This document shows positions 21,521 through 34,654 of a stretch of 64,000 nt of DNA, piece after piece. Source of the stretch: Hippasteria phrygiana (lineage: Eukaryota > Echinodermata > Asteroidea > Valvatida > Goniasteridae); the NCBI GenBank assembly GCA_037893225.1, contig JAZGUH010000375.1, positions 558,001-622,000 of the forward strand, in the 5' to 3' direction. The notes below the pieces were generated by a model, which saw only the letters and a program-made list of their open reading frames with translations, was not told the origin of the DNA and searched no databases. A program made the position numbers and the translations under genes. Position 1 is the stretch's first letter. Each line of letters starts with the position of its first letter.

Positions 21521-21726
21521 AATTTTTCTTTCATCGAATTCCAATACTTTGAAAAGAGAATCGCGCCAAAGTGAAGTAAAGTGCCTCATGATATATCTTT
21601 TTAAAACCTTAATTTTTTTAGGATATCTGGAAAATTTGCGAGATTCTCCACATTGACCAATTGCTTTCAACTCAAATAAAACAAAACAAAACAATACAAA
21701 AGAAAAGCCTAAAAAATGCAGTTCTT

Positions 21727-21799
21727 CGCCCGGTATGGGACTTGAACCCATGACCCTCAGATTAAAAGTCTGATGCTCTACCGACTGAGCTAACCGGGC
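21727..21799 (-). tRNA. tRNA-Lys-TTT: tRNA-Lys (TTT), copy 19
   Basis: Sequence as copy 1. Confidence 0.97.
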
Positions 21800-22607
21800 C
21801 CTGGAAGGTGTACGGTGGACCGATTTCAAGCCATTTTCCTTCAACAGAGCGTGTAAGTCTCGCGATATCACAACTTTTCATCACTAGATATTGGTAAGGT
21901 CTTGGTACGAAACACTAACTAGTTTATTGACGGACCATATTATTAACAGCAAAGCTGTAGCGTGAAGTCTTAGCAGCTAGAACTGCGATTGGAAACTACA
22001 GCTAGTGTAAGTAGTATTAATTCAAGTTTATTTGGTGTACCATCAAAAACATCTCTTAAACTTCTTAAATATTTGTTAGAGCTGTGAGATATTTCTCAAT
22101 TATTAAAAATATCTATAAACCATTTAGAGATATCTCGACTGCATCTATTTCACGATATCTGTAATTAGACATTTGAAGCTGTACCTGTATGATGCAAAAT
22201 AATTTCATCAAAAATGACGCCGCGTGCAGCTCCAATGGACGAATCCGACCAAGTTTATATTTGCAGGATGAATGTGGTCATGATAGGTGGTCATCCGCAT
22301 CTGTAAAGTGGCACATGCTTTGTATGACTACAAGCATTGACTATTCATCTGTAGCGATATTTTCAAGCCACAAAGAACAATCATTACATGACAGATTGCA
22401 TGGTATCAGCTGAGAACTTGAGAAGCTTTCGGCCTTGTTGTTGTTGTTGTTGTCGTTAAGTTGTTGTCACCGTTGTTGTTCTTGGCACGCGGATCAGAAA
22501 ACTCTACTCCGGGTGAAACACATGATTATTCAGAACGTTTACACAATGAATGTGGGGATGACTTTCCCAATAACTATATTCAAACTTCCAGCGTGGGTTT
22601 TACAGAG

Positions 22608-22689
22608 CCTTCGATAGCTCAGTTGGTAGAGCGGTGGACTGTAGTGTTAAGAAATCCATAGGTCGCTGGTTCGAATCCGGCTCGAAAGA
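22608..22689 (+). tRNA. tRNA-Tyr-GTA: tRNA-Tyr (GTA), copy 20, C2-A71 mismatch
   Basis: As copy 19: 9-nt intron, A71, T5 terminator. Confidence 0.85.
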
Positions 22690-22895
22690 AATTTTTCTTT
22701 CATCGAATTCCAATACTTTGAAAAGAGAATCGCGCCAAAGTGAAGTAAAGTGCCTCATGATATATCTTTTTAAAACCTTAATTTTTTTAGGATATCTGGA
22801 AAATTTGCGAGATTCTCCACATTGACCAATTGCTTTCAACTCAAATAAAACAAAACAAAACAATACAAAAGAAAAGCCTAAAAAATGCAGTTCTT

Positions 22896-22968
22896 CGCCC
22901 GGTATGGGACTTGAACCCATGACCCTCAGATTAAAAGTCTGATGCTCTACCGACTGAGCTAACCGGGC
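22896..22968 (-). tRNA. tRNA-Lys-TTT: tRNA-Lys (TTT), copy 20
   Basis: Sequence as copy 1. Confidence 0.97.
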
Positions 22969-23776
22969 CCTGGAAGGTGTACGGTGGACCGATTTCAAGC
23001 CATTTTCCTTCAACAGAGCGTGTAAGTCTCGCGATATCACAACTTTTCATCACTAGATATTGGTAAGGTCTTGGTACGAAACACTAACTAGTTTATTGAC
23101 GGACCATATTATTAACAGCAAAGCTGTAGCGTGAAGTCTTAGCAGCTAGAACTGCGATTGGAAACTACAGCTAGTGTAAGTAGTATTAATTCAAGTTTAT
23201 TTGGTGTACCATCAAAAACATCTCTTAAACTTCTTAAATATTTGTTAGAGCTGTGAGATATTTCTCAATTATTAAAAATATCTATAAACCATTTAGAGAT
23301 ATCTCGACTGCATCTATTTCACGATATCTGTAATTAGACATTTGAAGCTGTACCTGTATGATGCAAAATAATTTCATCAAAAATGACGCCGCGTGCAGCT
23401 CCAATGGACGAATCCGACCAAGTATATATTTGCAGGATGAATGTGGTCATGATAGGTGGTCATCCGCATCTGTAAAGTGGCACATGCTTTGTATGACTAC
23501 AAGCATTGACTATTCATCTGTAGCGATATTTTCAAGCCACAAAGAACAATCATTACATGACAGATTGCATGGTATCAGCTGAGAACTTGAGAAGCTTTCG
23601 GCCTTGTTGTTGTTGTTGTTGTCGTTAAGTTGTTGTCACCGTTGTTGTTCTTGGCACGCGGATCAGAAAACTCTACTCCGGGTGAAACACATGATTATTC
23701 AGAACGTTTACACAATGAATGTGGGGATGACTTTCCCAATAACTATATTCAAACTTCCAGCGTGGGTTTTACAGAG

Positions 23777-23858
23777 CCTTCGATAGCTCAGTTGGTAGAG
23801 CGGTGGACTGTAGTGTTAAGAAATCCATAGGTCGCTGGTTCGAATCCGGCTCGAAAGA
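23777..23858 (+). tRNA. tRNA-Tyr-GTA: tRNA-Tyr (GTA), copy 21, C2-A71 mismatch
   Basis: As copy 19: 9-nt intron, A71, T5 terminator. Confidence 0.85.
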
Positions 23859-24064
23859 AATTTTTCTTTCATCGAATTCCAATACTTTGAAAAGAGAATC
23901 GCGCCAAAGTGAAGTAAAGTGCCTCATGATATATCTTTTTAAAACCTTAATTTTTTTAGGATATCTGGAAAATTTGCGAGATTCTCCACATTGACCAATT
24001 GCTTTCAACTCAAATAAAACAAAACAAAACAATACAAAAGAAAAGCCTAAAAAATGCAGTTCTT

Positions 24065-24137
24065 CGCCCGGTATGGGACTTGAACCCATGACCCTCAGAT
24101 TAAAAGTCTGATGCTCTACCGACTGAGCTAACCGGGC
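24065..24137 (-). tRNA. tRNA-Lys-TTT: tRNA-Lys (TTT), copy 21
   Basis: Sequence as copy 1. Confidence 0.97.
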
Positions 24138-24945
24138 CCTGGAAGGTGTACGGTGGACCGATTTCAAGCCATTTTCCTTCAACAGAGCGTGTAAGTCTCG
24201 CGATATCACAACTTTTCATCACTAGATATTGGTAAGGTCTTGGTACGAAACACTAACTAGTTTATTGACGGACCATATTATTAACAGCAAAGCTGTAGCG
24301 TGAAGTCTTAGCAGCTAGAACTGCGATTGGAAACTACAGCTAGTGTAAGTAGTATTAATTCAAGTTTATTTGGTGTACCATCAAAAACATCTCTTAAACT
24401 TCTTAAATATTTGTTAGAGCTGTGAGATATTTCTCAATTATTAAAAATATCTATAAACCATTTAGAGATATCTCGACTGCATCTATTTCACGATATCTGT
24501 AATTAGACATTTGAAGCTGTACCTGTATGATGCAAAATAATTTCATCAAAAATGACGCCGCGTGCAGCTCCAATGGACGAATCCGACCAAGTTTATATTT
24601 GCAGGATGAATGTGGTCATGATAGGTGGTCATCCGCATCTGTAAAGTGGCACATGCTTTGTATGACTACAAGCATTGACTATTCATCTGTAGCGATATTT
24701 TCAAGCCACAAAGAACAATCATTACATGACAGATTGCATGGTATCAGCTGAGAACTTGCGAAGCTTTCGGCCTTGTTGTTGTTGTTGTTGTCGTTAAGTT
24801 GTTGTCACCGTTGTTGTTCTTGGCACGCGGATCAGAAAACTCTACTCCGGGTGAAACACATGATTATTCAGAACGTTTACACAATGAATGTGGGGATGAC
24901 TTTCCCAATAACTATATTCAAACTTCCAGCGTGGGTTTTACAGAG

Positions 24946-25027
24946 CCTTCGATAGCTCAGTTGGTAGAGCGGTGGACTGTAGTGTTAAGAAATCCATAGG
25001 TCGCTGGTTCGAATCCGGCTCGAAAGA
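24946..25027 (+). tRNA. tRNA-Tyr-GTA: tRNA-Tyr (GTA), copy 22, C2-A71 mismatch
   Basis: As copy 19. Its unit has a private A-to-C change upstream (CTTGCGAAGC near 24759), so the extra pair 22-23 has existed long enough to gain a mutation. Confidence 0.85.
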
Positions 25028-25233
25028 AATTTTTCTTTCATCGAATTCCAATACTTTGAAAAGAGAATCGCGCCAAAGTGAAGTAAAGTGCCTCATGATA
25101 TATCTTTTTAAAACCTTAATTTTTTTAGGATATCTGGAAAATTTGCGAGATTCTCCACATTGACCAATTGCTTTCAACTCAAATAAAACAAAACAAAACA
25201 ATACAAAAGAAAAGCCTAAAAAATGCAGTTCTT

Positions 25234-25306
25234 CGCCCGGTATGGGACTTGAACCCATGACCCTCAGATTAAAAGTCTGATGCTCTACCGACTGAGCTAA
25301 CCGGGC
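25234..25306 (-). tRNA. tRNA-Lys-TTT: tRNA-Lys (TTT), copy 22
   Basis: Sequence as copy 1. Confidence 0.97.
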
Positions 25307-26114
25307 CCTGGAAGGTGTACGGTGGACCGATTTCAAGCCATTTTCCTTCAACAGAGCGTGTAAGTCTCGCGATATCACAACTTTTCATCACTAGATATTG
25401 GTAAGGTCTTGGTACGAAACACTAACTAGTTTATTGACGGACCATATTATTAACAGCAAAGCTGTAGCGTGAAGTCTTAGCAGCTAGAACTGCGATTGGA
25501 AACTACAGCTAGTGTAAGTAGTATTAATTCAAGTTTATTTGGTGTACCATCAAAAACATCTCTTAAACTTCTTAAATATTTGTTAGAGCTGTGAGATATT
25601 TCTCAATTATTAAAAATATCTATAAACCATTTAGAGATATCTCGACTGCATCTATTTCACGATATCTGTAATTAGACATTTGAAGCTGTACCTGTATGAT
25701 GCAAAATAATTTCATCAAAAATGACGCCGCGTGCAGCTCCAATGGACGAATCCGACCAAGTATATATTTGCAGGATGAATGTGGTCATGATAGGTGGTCA
25801 TCCGCATCTGTAAAGTGGCACATGCTTTGTATGACTACAAGCATTGACTATTCATCTGTAGCGATATTTTCAAGCCACAAAGAACAATCATTACATGACA
25901 GATTGCATGGTATCAGCTGAGAACTTGAGAAGCTTTCGGCCTTGTTGTTGTTGTTGTTGTCGTTAAGTTGTTGTCACCGTTGTTGTTCTTGGCACGCGGA
26001 TCAGAAAACTCTACTCCGGGTGAAACACATGATTATTCAGAACGTTTACACAATGAATGTGGGGATGACTTTCCCAATAACTATATTCAAACTTCCAGCG
26101 TGGGTTTTACAGAG

Positions 26115-26196
26115 CCTTCGATAGCTCAGTTGGTAGAGCGGTGGACTGTAGTGTTAAGAAATCCATAGGTCGCTGGTTCGAATCCGGCTCGAAAGA
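26115..26196 (+). tRNA. tRNA-Tyr-GTA: tRNA-Tyr (GTA), copy 23, C2-A71 mismatch
   Basis: As copy 19: 9-nt intron, A71, T5 terminator. Confidence 0.85.
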
Positions 26197-26402
26197 AATT
26201 TTTCTTTCATCGAATTCCAATACTTTGAAAAGAGAATCGCGCCAAAGTGAAGTAAAGTGCCTCATGATATATCTTTTTAAAACCTTAATTTTTTTAGGAT
26301 ATCTGGAAAATTTGCGAGATTCTCCACATTGACCAATTGCTTTCAACTCAAATAAAACAAAACAAAACAATACAAAAGAAAAGCCTAAAAAATGCAGTTC
26401 TT

Positions 26403-26475
26403 CGCCCGGTATGGGACTTGAACCCATGACCCTCAGATTAAAAGTCTGATGCTCTACCGACTGAGCTAACCGGGC
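26403..26475 (-). tRNA. tRNA-Lys-TTT: tRNA-Lys (TTT), copy 23
   Basis: Sequence as copy 1. Confidence 0.97.
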
Positions 26476-27280
26476 CCTGGAAGGTGTACGGTGGACCGAT
26501 TTCAAGCCATTTTCCTTCAACAGAGCGTGTAAGTCTCGCGATATCACAACTTTTCATCACTAGATATTGGTAAGGTCTTGGTACGAAACACTAACTAGTT
26601 TATTGACGGACCATATTATTAACAGCAAAGCTGTAGCGTGAAGTCTTAGCAGCTAGAACTGCGATTGGAAACTACAGCTAGTGTAAGTAGTATTAATTCA
26701 AGTTTATTTGGTGTACCATCAAAAACATCTCTTAAACTTCTTAAATATTTGTTAGAGCTGTGAGATATTTCTCAATTATTAAAAATATCTATAAACCATT
26801 TAGAGATATCTCGACTGCATCTATTTCACGATATCTGTAATTAGACATTTGAAGCTGTACCTGTATGATGCAAAATAATTTCATCAAAAATGACGCCGCG
26901 TGCAGCTCCAATGGACGAATCCGACCAAGTATATATTTGCAGGATGAATGTGGTCATGATAGGTGGTCATCCGCATCTGTAAAGTGGCACATGCTTTGTA
27001 TGACTACAAGCATTGACTATTCATCTGTAGCGATATTTTCAAGCCACAAAGAACAATCATTACATGACAGATTGCATGGTATCAGCTGAGAACTTGAGAA
27101 GCTTTCGGCCTTGTTGTTGTTGTTGTCGTTAAGTTGTTGTCACCGTTGTTGTTCTTGGCACGCGGATCAGAAAACTCTACTCCGGGTGAAACACATGATT
27201 ATTCAGAACGTTTACACAATGAATGTGGGGATGACTTTCCCAATAACTATATTCAAACTTCCAGCGTGGGTTTTACAGAG

Positions 27281-27363
27281 CTTTCGATAGCTCAGTTGGT
27301 AGAGCGGTGGACTGTAGTGTTAAAGAAATCCATAGGTCGCTGGTTCGAATCCGGCTCGAAGGA
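27281..27363 (+). tRNA. tRNA-Tyr-GTA: tRNA-Tyr (GTA), copy 24, U2-G71 wobble
   Basis: C2T at 27282 makes a U2-G71 wobble in the acceptor; 10-nt intron, T6 terminator. The opposite partner of this pair is mutated in the A71 lineage. Confidence 0.93.
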
Positions 27364-27570
27364 AATTTTTTCTTTCATCGAATTCCAATACTTTGAAAAG
27401 AGAATCGCGCCAAAGTGAAGTGCCTCATGATTTATCTTTTTAAAACCTTAATTTTTTGAGGATGTCTGGAAAATTTGCGAGATTCTCCACATTGACCAAT
27501 TGCTTTCAACTCAAATAAAACAAAACAAAACAAAACAATACAAAAGAAAAGCCTAAAAAATGCAGTTCTT

Positions 27571-27643
27571 CGCCCGGTATGGGACTTGAACCCATGACCC
27601 TCAGATTAAAAGTCTGATGCTCTACCGACTGAGCTAACCGGGC
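27571..27643 (-). tRNA. tRNA-Lys-TTT: tRNA-Lys (TTT), copy 24
   Basis: Sequence as copy 1. Confidence 0.97.
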
Positions 27644-28451
27644 CCTGGAAGGTATACGGTGGACCGATTTCAAGCCATTTTCCTTCAACAGAGCGTGTAA
27701 GTCTCGCGATATCACAACTTTTCATCACTAGATATTGGTAAGGTCTTGGTACGAAACACTAACTAGTTTATTGACGGACCATATTATTAACAGCAAAGCT
27801 GTAGCGTGAAGTCTTAGCAGCTAGAACTGCGATTGGAAACTACAGCTAGTGTAAGTAGTATTAATTCAAGTTTATTTGGTGTACCATCAAAAACATCTCT
27901 TAAACTTCTTAAATATTTGTTAGAGGTGTGAGATATTTCTCAATTATTAAAAATATCTATAAACCATTTAGAGATATCTCGACTGCATCTATTTCACGAT
28001 ATCTGTAATTAGACATTTGAAGCTGTACCTGTATGATGCAAAATAATTTCATCAAAAATGACGCCGCGTGCAGCTCCAATGGACGAATCCGACCAAGTAT
28101 ATATTTGCAGGATGAATGTGGTCATGATAGGTGGTCATCCGCATCTGTAAAGTGGCACATGCTTTGTATGACTACAAGCATTGACTATTCATCTGTAGCG
28201 ATATTTTCAAGCCACAAAGAACAATCATTACATGACAGATTGCATGGTATCAGCTGAGAACTTGAGAAGCTTTCGGCCTTGTTGTTGTTGTTGTTGTCGT
28301 TAAGTTGTTGTCACCGTTGTTGTTCTTGGCACGCGGATCAGAAAACTCTACTCCGGGTGAAACACATGATTATTCAGAACGTTTACACAATGAATGTGGG
28401 GATGACTTTCCCAATAACTATATTCAAGCTTCCAGCGTGGGTTTTACAGAG

Positions 28452-28533
28452 CCTTCGATAGCTCAGTTGGTAGAGCGGTGGACTGTAGTGTAAAGAAATC
28501 CATAGGTCGCTGGTTCGAATCCGGCTCGAAGGA
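28452..28533 (+). tRNA. tRNA-Tyr-GTA: tRNA-Tyr (GTA), copy 25, alternative 9-nt intron
   Basis: The 9-nt intron reads TGTAAAGAA, lacking a T rather than an A, so it arose separately from the other short intron. Exons consensus, T5 terminator. Confidence 0.95.
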
Positions 28534-28739
28534 AATTTTTCTTTCATCGAATTCCAATACTTTGAAAAGAGAATCGCGCTGAAGTGATGTGAAGTGCCTC
28601 ATGATTTATCTTTTTAAAACCTTCATTTTTTTAGGATATCTGGAAAATTTGCGAGATTCTCCACATTGACCAATTGCTTTCAACTCAAATAAAACAAAAC
28701 AAAACAATACAAAAGAAAAGCCTAAAAAATGCAGTTCTT

Positions 28740-28812
28740 CGCCCGGTATGGGACTTGAACCCATGACCCTCAGATTAAAAGTCTGATGCTCTACCGACTG
28801 AACTAACCGGGC
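28740..28812 (-). tRNA. tRNA-Lys-TTT: tRNA-Lys (TTT), copy 25
   Basis: C11U D-stem wobble form. Confidence 0.95.
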
Positions 28813-29620
28813 CCTGGAAGGTGTACGGTGGACCGATTTCAAGCCATTTTCCTTCAACAGAGCGTGTAAGTCTCGCGATATCACAACTTTTCATCACTAG
28901 ATATTGGTAAGGTCTTGGTACGAAACACTAACTAGTTTATTGACGGACCATATTATTAACAGCAAAGCTGTAGCGTGAAGTCTTAGCAGCTAGAACTGCG
29001 ATTGGAAACTACAGCTAGTGTAATTAGTATTAATTCAAGTGTATTTGGTGTACCAACAAAAACATCTCTTAAACTTCTTAAATATTTGTTAGAGCTGTGA
29101 GATATTTCTCAATTATTAAAAATATCTATAAACCATTTAGAGATATCTCGACTGCATCTATTTCACGATATCTGTAATTAGACATTTGAAGCTGTACCTG
29201 TATGATGCAAAATAATTTCATCAAAAATGACGCCGCGTGCAGCTCCTATTGACGAATCCGACCAAGTTTATATTTGCAGGATGAATGTGGTCATGATAGG
29301 TGGTCATCCGCATCTGTAAAGTGGCACATGCTTTGTATGACTACAAGCATTGACTATTCATCTGTAGCGATATTTTCAAGCCACAAAGAACAATCATTAC
29401 ATGACAGATTGCATGGTATCAGCTGAGAACTTGAGAAGCTTTCGGCCTTGTTGTTGTTGTTGTTGTCGTTAAGTTGTTGTCACCGTTGTTGTTCTTGGCA
29501 CGCGGATCAGAAAACTCTACTCCGGGTGAAACACATGATTATTCAGAACGTTTACACAATGAATGTGGGGATGACTTTCCCAATAACTATATTCAAACTT
29601 CCAGCGTGAGTTTTACAGAG

Positions 29621-29703
29621 CCTTCGATAGCTCAGTTGGTAGAGCGGTGGACTGTAGTGTTAAAGAAATCCATAGGTCGCTGGTTCGAATCCGGCTCGAA
29701 GGA
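29621..29703 (+). tRNA. tRNA-Tyr-GTA: tRNA-Tyr (GTA), copy 26
   Basis: Counterpart of copy 18: consensus exons, 10-nt intron, T4-then-G terminator. Confidence 0.96.
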
Positions 29704-29905
29704 AATTTTGTCTTTCATCGAATTGCAATACTTTGAAAAGAGAATCGCGCCAAAGTGAAGTGCCTCATGATTTATCTTTTTAAAACCTTAATTTTTTGAG
29801 GATATCTGGAAAATTTGCGAGATTCTCCACATTGACCAATTGCTTTCAACTCAAATAAAACAAAACAAAACAATACAAAAGAAAAGCCTAAAAAATGCAG
29901 TTCTT

Positions 29906-29978
29906 CGCCCGGTATGGGACTTGAACCCATGACCCTCAGATTAAAAGTCTGATGCTCTACCGACTGAACTAACCGGGC
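29906..29978 (-). tRNA. tRNA-Lys-TTT: tRNA-Lys (TTT), copy 26
   Basis: C11U D-stem wobble form, as copy 18. Confidence 0.95.
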
Positions 29979-30787
29979 CCTGGAAGGTGTACGGTGGACC
30001 GATTTCAAGCCATTTTCCTTCAACAGAGCGTGTAAGTCTCGCGATATCACAACTTTTCATCACTAGATATTGGTAAGGTCTTGGTACGAAACACTAACTA
30101 GTTTATTGACGGACCATATTATTAACAGCAAAGCTGTAGCGTGAAGTCTTAGCAGCTAGAACTGCGATTGGAAACTACAGCTAGTGTACGATAGTATTAA
30201 TTCAAGTGTATTTGGTGTACCATCAAAAACATCTCTTAAACTTCTTAAATATTTGTTAGAGCTGTGAGATATTTCTCAATTATTTAAAATATCTATAAAC
30301 CATTTAGAGATATCTCGACTGCATCTATTTCACGATATCTGTAATTAGACATTTGAAGCTGTACCTGTATGATGCAAAGCAATTTCATCAAAAATGACGC
30401 CGCGTGCAGCTCCTATGGACGAATCCGACCAAGTTTATATTTGCAGGATGAATGTGGTCATGATAGGTGGTCATCCGCATCTGTAAAGTGGCACATGCTT
30501 TGTATGACTACAAGCATTGACTATTCATCTGTAGCGATATTTTCAAGCCACAAAGAACAATCATTACATGACAGATTGCATGGTATCAGCTGAGAACTTG
30601 AGAAGCTTTCGGCCTTGTTGTTGTTGTTGTTGTCGTTAAGTTGTTGTCACCGTTGTTGTTCTTGGCACGCGGATCAGAAAACTCTACTCCGGGTGAAACA
30701 CATGATTATTCAGAACGTTTACACAATGAATGTGGGGATGACTTTCCCAATAACTATATTCAAAATTCCAGCGTGGGTTTTACAGAG

Positions 30788-30869
30788 CCTTCGATAGCTC
30801 AGTTGGTAGAGCGGTGGACTGTAGTGTTAAGAAATCCATAGGTCGCTGGTTCGAATCCGGCTCGAAAGA
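30788..30869 (+). tRNA. tRNA-Tyr-GTA: tRNA-Tyr (GTA), copy 27, C2-A71 mismatch
   Basis: Counterpart of copy 19. Confidence 0.85.
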
Positions 30870-31075
30870 AATTTTTCTTTCATCGAATTCCAATACTTTG
30901 AAAAGAGAATCGCGCCAAAGTGAAGTAAAGTGCCTCATGATATATCTTTTTAAAACCTTAATTTTTTTAGGATATCTGGAAAATTTGCGAGATTCTCCAC
31001 ATTGACCAATTGCTTTCAACTCAAATAAAACAAAACAAAACAATACAAAAGAAAAGCCTAAAAAATGCAGTTCTT

Positions 31076-31148
31076 CGCCCGGTATGGGACTTGAACCCAT
31101 GACCCTCAGATTAAAAGTCTGATGCTCTACCGACTGAGCTAACCGGGC
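31076..31148 (-). tRNA. tRNA-Lys-TTT: tRNA-Lys (TTT), copy 27
   Basis: Sequence as copy 1. Confidence 0.97.
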
Positions 31149-31956
31149 CCTGGAAGGTGTACGGTGGACCGATTTCAAGCCATTTTCCTTCAACAGAGCG
31201 TGTAAGTCTCGCGATATCACAACTTTTCATCACTAGATATTGGTAAGGTCTTGGTACGAAACACTAACTAGTTTATTGACGGACCATATTATTAACAGCA
31301 AAGCTGTAGCGTGAAGTCTTAGCAGCTAGAACTGCGATTGGAAACTACAGCTAGTGTAAGTAGTATTAATTCAAGTTTATTTGGTGTACCATCAAAAACA
31401 TCTCTTAAACTTCTTAAATATTTGTTAGAGCTGTGAGATATTTCTCAATTATTAAAAATATCTATAAACCATTTAGAGATATCTCGACTGCATCTATTTC
31501 ACGATATCTGTAATTAGACATTTGAAGCTGTACCTGTATGATGCAAAATAATTTCATCAAAAATGACGCCGCGTGCAGCTCCAATGGACGAATCCGACCA
31601 AGTTTATATTTGCAGGATGAATGTGGTCATGATAGGTGGTCATCCGCATCTGTAAAGTGGCACATGCTTTGTATGACTACAAGCATTGACTATTCATCTG
31701 TAGCGATATTTTCAAGCCACAAAGAACAATCATTACATGACAGATTGCATGGTATCAGCTGAGAACTTGAGAAGCTTTCGGCCTTGTTGTTGTTGTTGTT
31801 GTCGTTAAGTTGTTGTCACCGTTGTTGTTCTTGGCACGCGGATCAGAAAACTCTACTCCGGGTGAAACACATGATTATTCAGAACGTTTACACAATGAAT
31901 GTGGGGATGACTTTCCCAATAACTATATTCAAACTTCCAGCGTGGGTTTTACAGAG

Positions 31957-32038
31957 CCTTCGATAGCTCAGTTGGTAGAGCGGTGGACTGTAGTGTTAAG
32001 AAATCCATAGGTCGCTGGTTCGAATCCGGCTCGAAAGA
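31957..32038 (+). tRNA. tRNA-Tyr-GTA: tRNA-Tyr (GTA), copy 28, C2-A71 mismatch
   Basis: Counterpart of copy 20. Confidence 0.85.
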
Positions 32039-32244
32039 AATTTTTCTTTCATCGAATTCCAATACTTTGAAAAGAGAATCGCGCCAAAGTGAAGTAAAGT
32101 GCCTCATGATATATCTTTTTAAAACCTTAATTTTTTTAGGATATCTGGAAAATTTGCGAGATTCTCCACATTGACCAATTGCTTTCAACTCAAATAAAAC
32201 AAAACAAAACAATACAAAAGAAAAGCCTAAAAAATGCAGTTCTT

Positions 32245-32317
32245 CGCCCGGTATGGGACTTGAACCCATGACCCTCAGATTAAAAGTCTGATGCTCTACC
32301 GACTGAGCTAACCGGGC
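32245..32317 (-). tRNA. tRNA-Lys-TTT: tRNA-Lys (TTT), copy 28
   Basis: Sequence as copy 1. Confidence 0.97.
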
Positions 32318-33125
32318 CCTGGAAGGTGTACGGTGGACCGATTTCAAGCCATTTTCCTTCAACAGAGCGTGTAAGTCTCGCGATATCACAACTTTTCATC
32401 ACTAGATATTGGTAAGGTCTTGGTACGAAACACTAACTAGTTTATTGACGGACCATATTATTAACAGCAAAGCTGTAGCGTGAAGTCTTAGCAGCTAGAA
32501 CTGCGATTGGAAACTACAGCTAGTGTAAGTAGTATTAATTCAAGTTTATTTGGTGTACCATCAAAAACATCTCTTAAACTTCTTAAATATTTGTTAGAGC
32601 TGTGAGATATTTCTCAATTATTAAAAATATCTATAAACCATTTAGAGATATCTCGACTGCATCTATTTCACGATATCTGTAATTAGACATTTGAAGCTGT
32701 ACCTGTATGATGCAAAATAATTTCATCAAAAATGACGCCGCGTGCAGCTCCAATGGACGAATCCGACCAAGTATATATTTGCAGGATGAATGTGGTCATG
32801 ATAGGTGGTCATCCGCATCTGTAAAGTGGCACATGCTTTGTATGACTACAAGCATTGACTATTCATCTGTAGCGATATTTTCAAGCCACAAAGAACAATC
32901 ATTACATGACAGATTGCATGGTATCAGCTGAGAACTTGAGAAGCTTTCGGCCTTGTTGTTGTTGTTGTTGTCGTTAAGTTGTTGTCACCGTTGTTGTTCT
33001 TGGCACGCGGATCAGAAAACTCTACTCCGGGTGAAACACATGATTATTCAGAACGTTTACACAATGAATGTGGGGATGACTTTCCCAATAACTATATTCA
33101 AACTTCCAGCGTGGGTTTTACAGAG

Positions 33126-33207
33126 CCTTCGATAGCTCAGTTGGTAGAGCGGTGGACTGTAGTGTTAAGAAATCCATAGGTCGCTGGTTCGAATCCGGCT
33201 CGAAAGA
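33126..33207 (+). tRNA. tRNA-Tyr-GTA: tRNA-Tyr (GTA), copy 29, C2-A71 mismatch
   Basis: Counterpart of copy 21 (or 23). Confidence 0.85.
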
Positions 33208-33413
33208 AATTTTTCTTTCATCGAATTCCAATACTTTGAAAAGAGAATCGCGCCAAAGTGAAGTAAAGTGCCTCATGATATATCTTTTTAAAACCTTAAT
33301 TTTTTTAGGATATCTGGAAAATTTGCGAGATTCTCCACATTGACCAATTGCTTTCAACTCAAATAAAACAAAACAAAACAATACAAAAGAAAAGCCTAAA
33401 AAATGCAGTTCTT

Positions 33414-33486
33414 CGCCCGGTATGGGACTTGAACCCATGACCCTCAGATTAAAAGTCTGATGCTCTACCGACTGAGCTAACCGGGC
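33414..33486 (-). tRNA. tRNA-Lys-TTT: tRNA-Lys (TTT), copy 29
   Basis: Sequence as copy 1. Confidence 0.97.
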
Positions 33487-34291
33487 CCTGGAAGGTGTAC
33501 GGTGGACCGATTTCAAGCCATTTTCCTTCAACAGAGCGTGTAAGTCTCGCGATATCACAACTTTTCATCACTAGATATTGGTAAGGTCTTGGTACGAAAC
33601 ACTAACTAGTTTATTGACGGACCATATTATTAACAGCAAAGCTGTAGCGTGAAGTCTTAGCAGCTAGAACTGCGATTGGAAACTACAGCTAGTGTAAGTA
33701 GTATTAATTCAAGTTTATTTGGTGTACCATCAAAAACATCTCTTAAACTTCTTAAATATTTGTTAGAGCTGTGAGATATTTCTCAATTATTAAAAATATC
33801 TATAAACCATTTAGAGATATCTCGACTGCATCTATTTCACGATATCTGTAATTAGACATTTGAAGCTGTACCTGTATGATGCAAAATAATTTCATCAAAA
33901 ATGACGCCGCGTGCAGCTCCAATGGACGAATCCGACCAAGTATATATTTGCAGGATGAATGTGGTCATGATAGGTGGTCATCCGCATCTGTAAAGTGGCA
34001 CATGCTTTGTATGACTACAAGCATTGACTATTCATCTGTAGCGATATTTTCAAGCCACAAAGAACAATCATTACATGACAGATTGCATGGTATCAGCTGA
34101 GAACTTGAGAAGCTTTCGGCCTTGTTGTTGTTGTTGTCGTTAAGTTGTTGTCACCGTTGTTGTTCTTGGCACGCGGATCAGAAAACTCTACTCCGGGTGA
34201 AACACATGATTATTCAGAACGTTTACACAATGAATGTGGGGATGACTTTCCCAATAACTATATTCAAACTTCCAGCGTGGGTTTTACAGAG

Positions 34292-34374
34292 CTTTCGATA
34301 GCTCAGTTGGTAGAGCGGTGGACTGTAGTGTTAAAGAAATCCATAGGTCGCTGGTTCGAATCCGGCTCGAAGGA
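34292..34374 (+). tRNA. tRNA-Tyr-GTA: tRNA-Tyr (GTA), copy 30, U2-G71 wobble
   Basis: Counterpart of copy 24, with C2T at 34293. Confidence 0.93.
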
Positions 34375-34581
34375 AATTTTTTCTTTCATCGAATTCCAAT
34401 ACTTTGAAAAGAGAATCGCGCCAAAGTGAAGTGCCTCATGATTTATCTTTTTAAAACCTTAATTTTTTGAGGATGTCTGGAAAATTTGCGAGATTCTCCA
34501 CATTGACCAATTGCTTTCAACTCAAATAAAACAAAACAAAACAAAACAATACAAAAGAAAAGCCTAAAAAATGCAGTTCTT

Positions 34582-34654
34582 CGCCCGGTATGGGACTTGA
34601 ACCCATGACCCTCAGATTAAAAGTCTGATGCTCTACCGACTGAGCTAACCGGGC
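34582..34654 (-). tRNA. tRNA-Lys-TTT: tRNA-Lys (TTT), copy 30
   Basis: Sequence as copy 1. Confidence 0.97.

Larger units (their letters stand above)
19570..28918. repeat. Higher-order repeat, eight-unit version (copies 18-25)
   Basis: The ordered set of variant units 18 to 25 reappears as 26 to 31. Copies 18-21 match 26-29 at an offset of exactly 9349 bp; copies 24-25 match 30-31 at 7011 bp. The difference, 2338 bp, is two units of 1169 bp: here the pair 20-21 is followed by a second, similar pair 22-23. Markers are T4-then-G after Tyr (18/26), a spacer change giving TTCAAAATTCC (19/27), the 9-nt intron with A71 (19-23/27-29), C2T (24/30) and the TGTAAAGAA intron (25/31). Edges are estimated from flanking differences (19567 on the left). 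Confidence 0.85.

Noticed and set aside
21431..21871. A 146-residue open frame on the minus strand, the longest in the window.
   Set aside because: It runs through tRNA-Lys in sense and tRNA-Tyr in antisense, and exists only in units with particular indels. No protein family fits.
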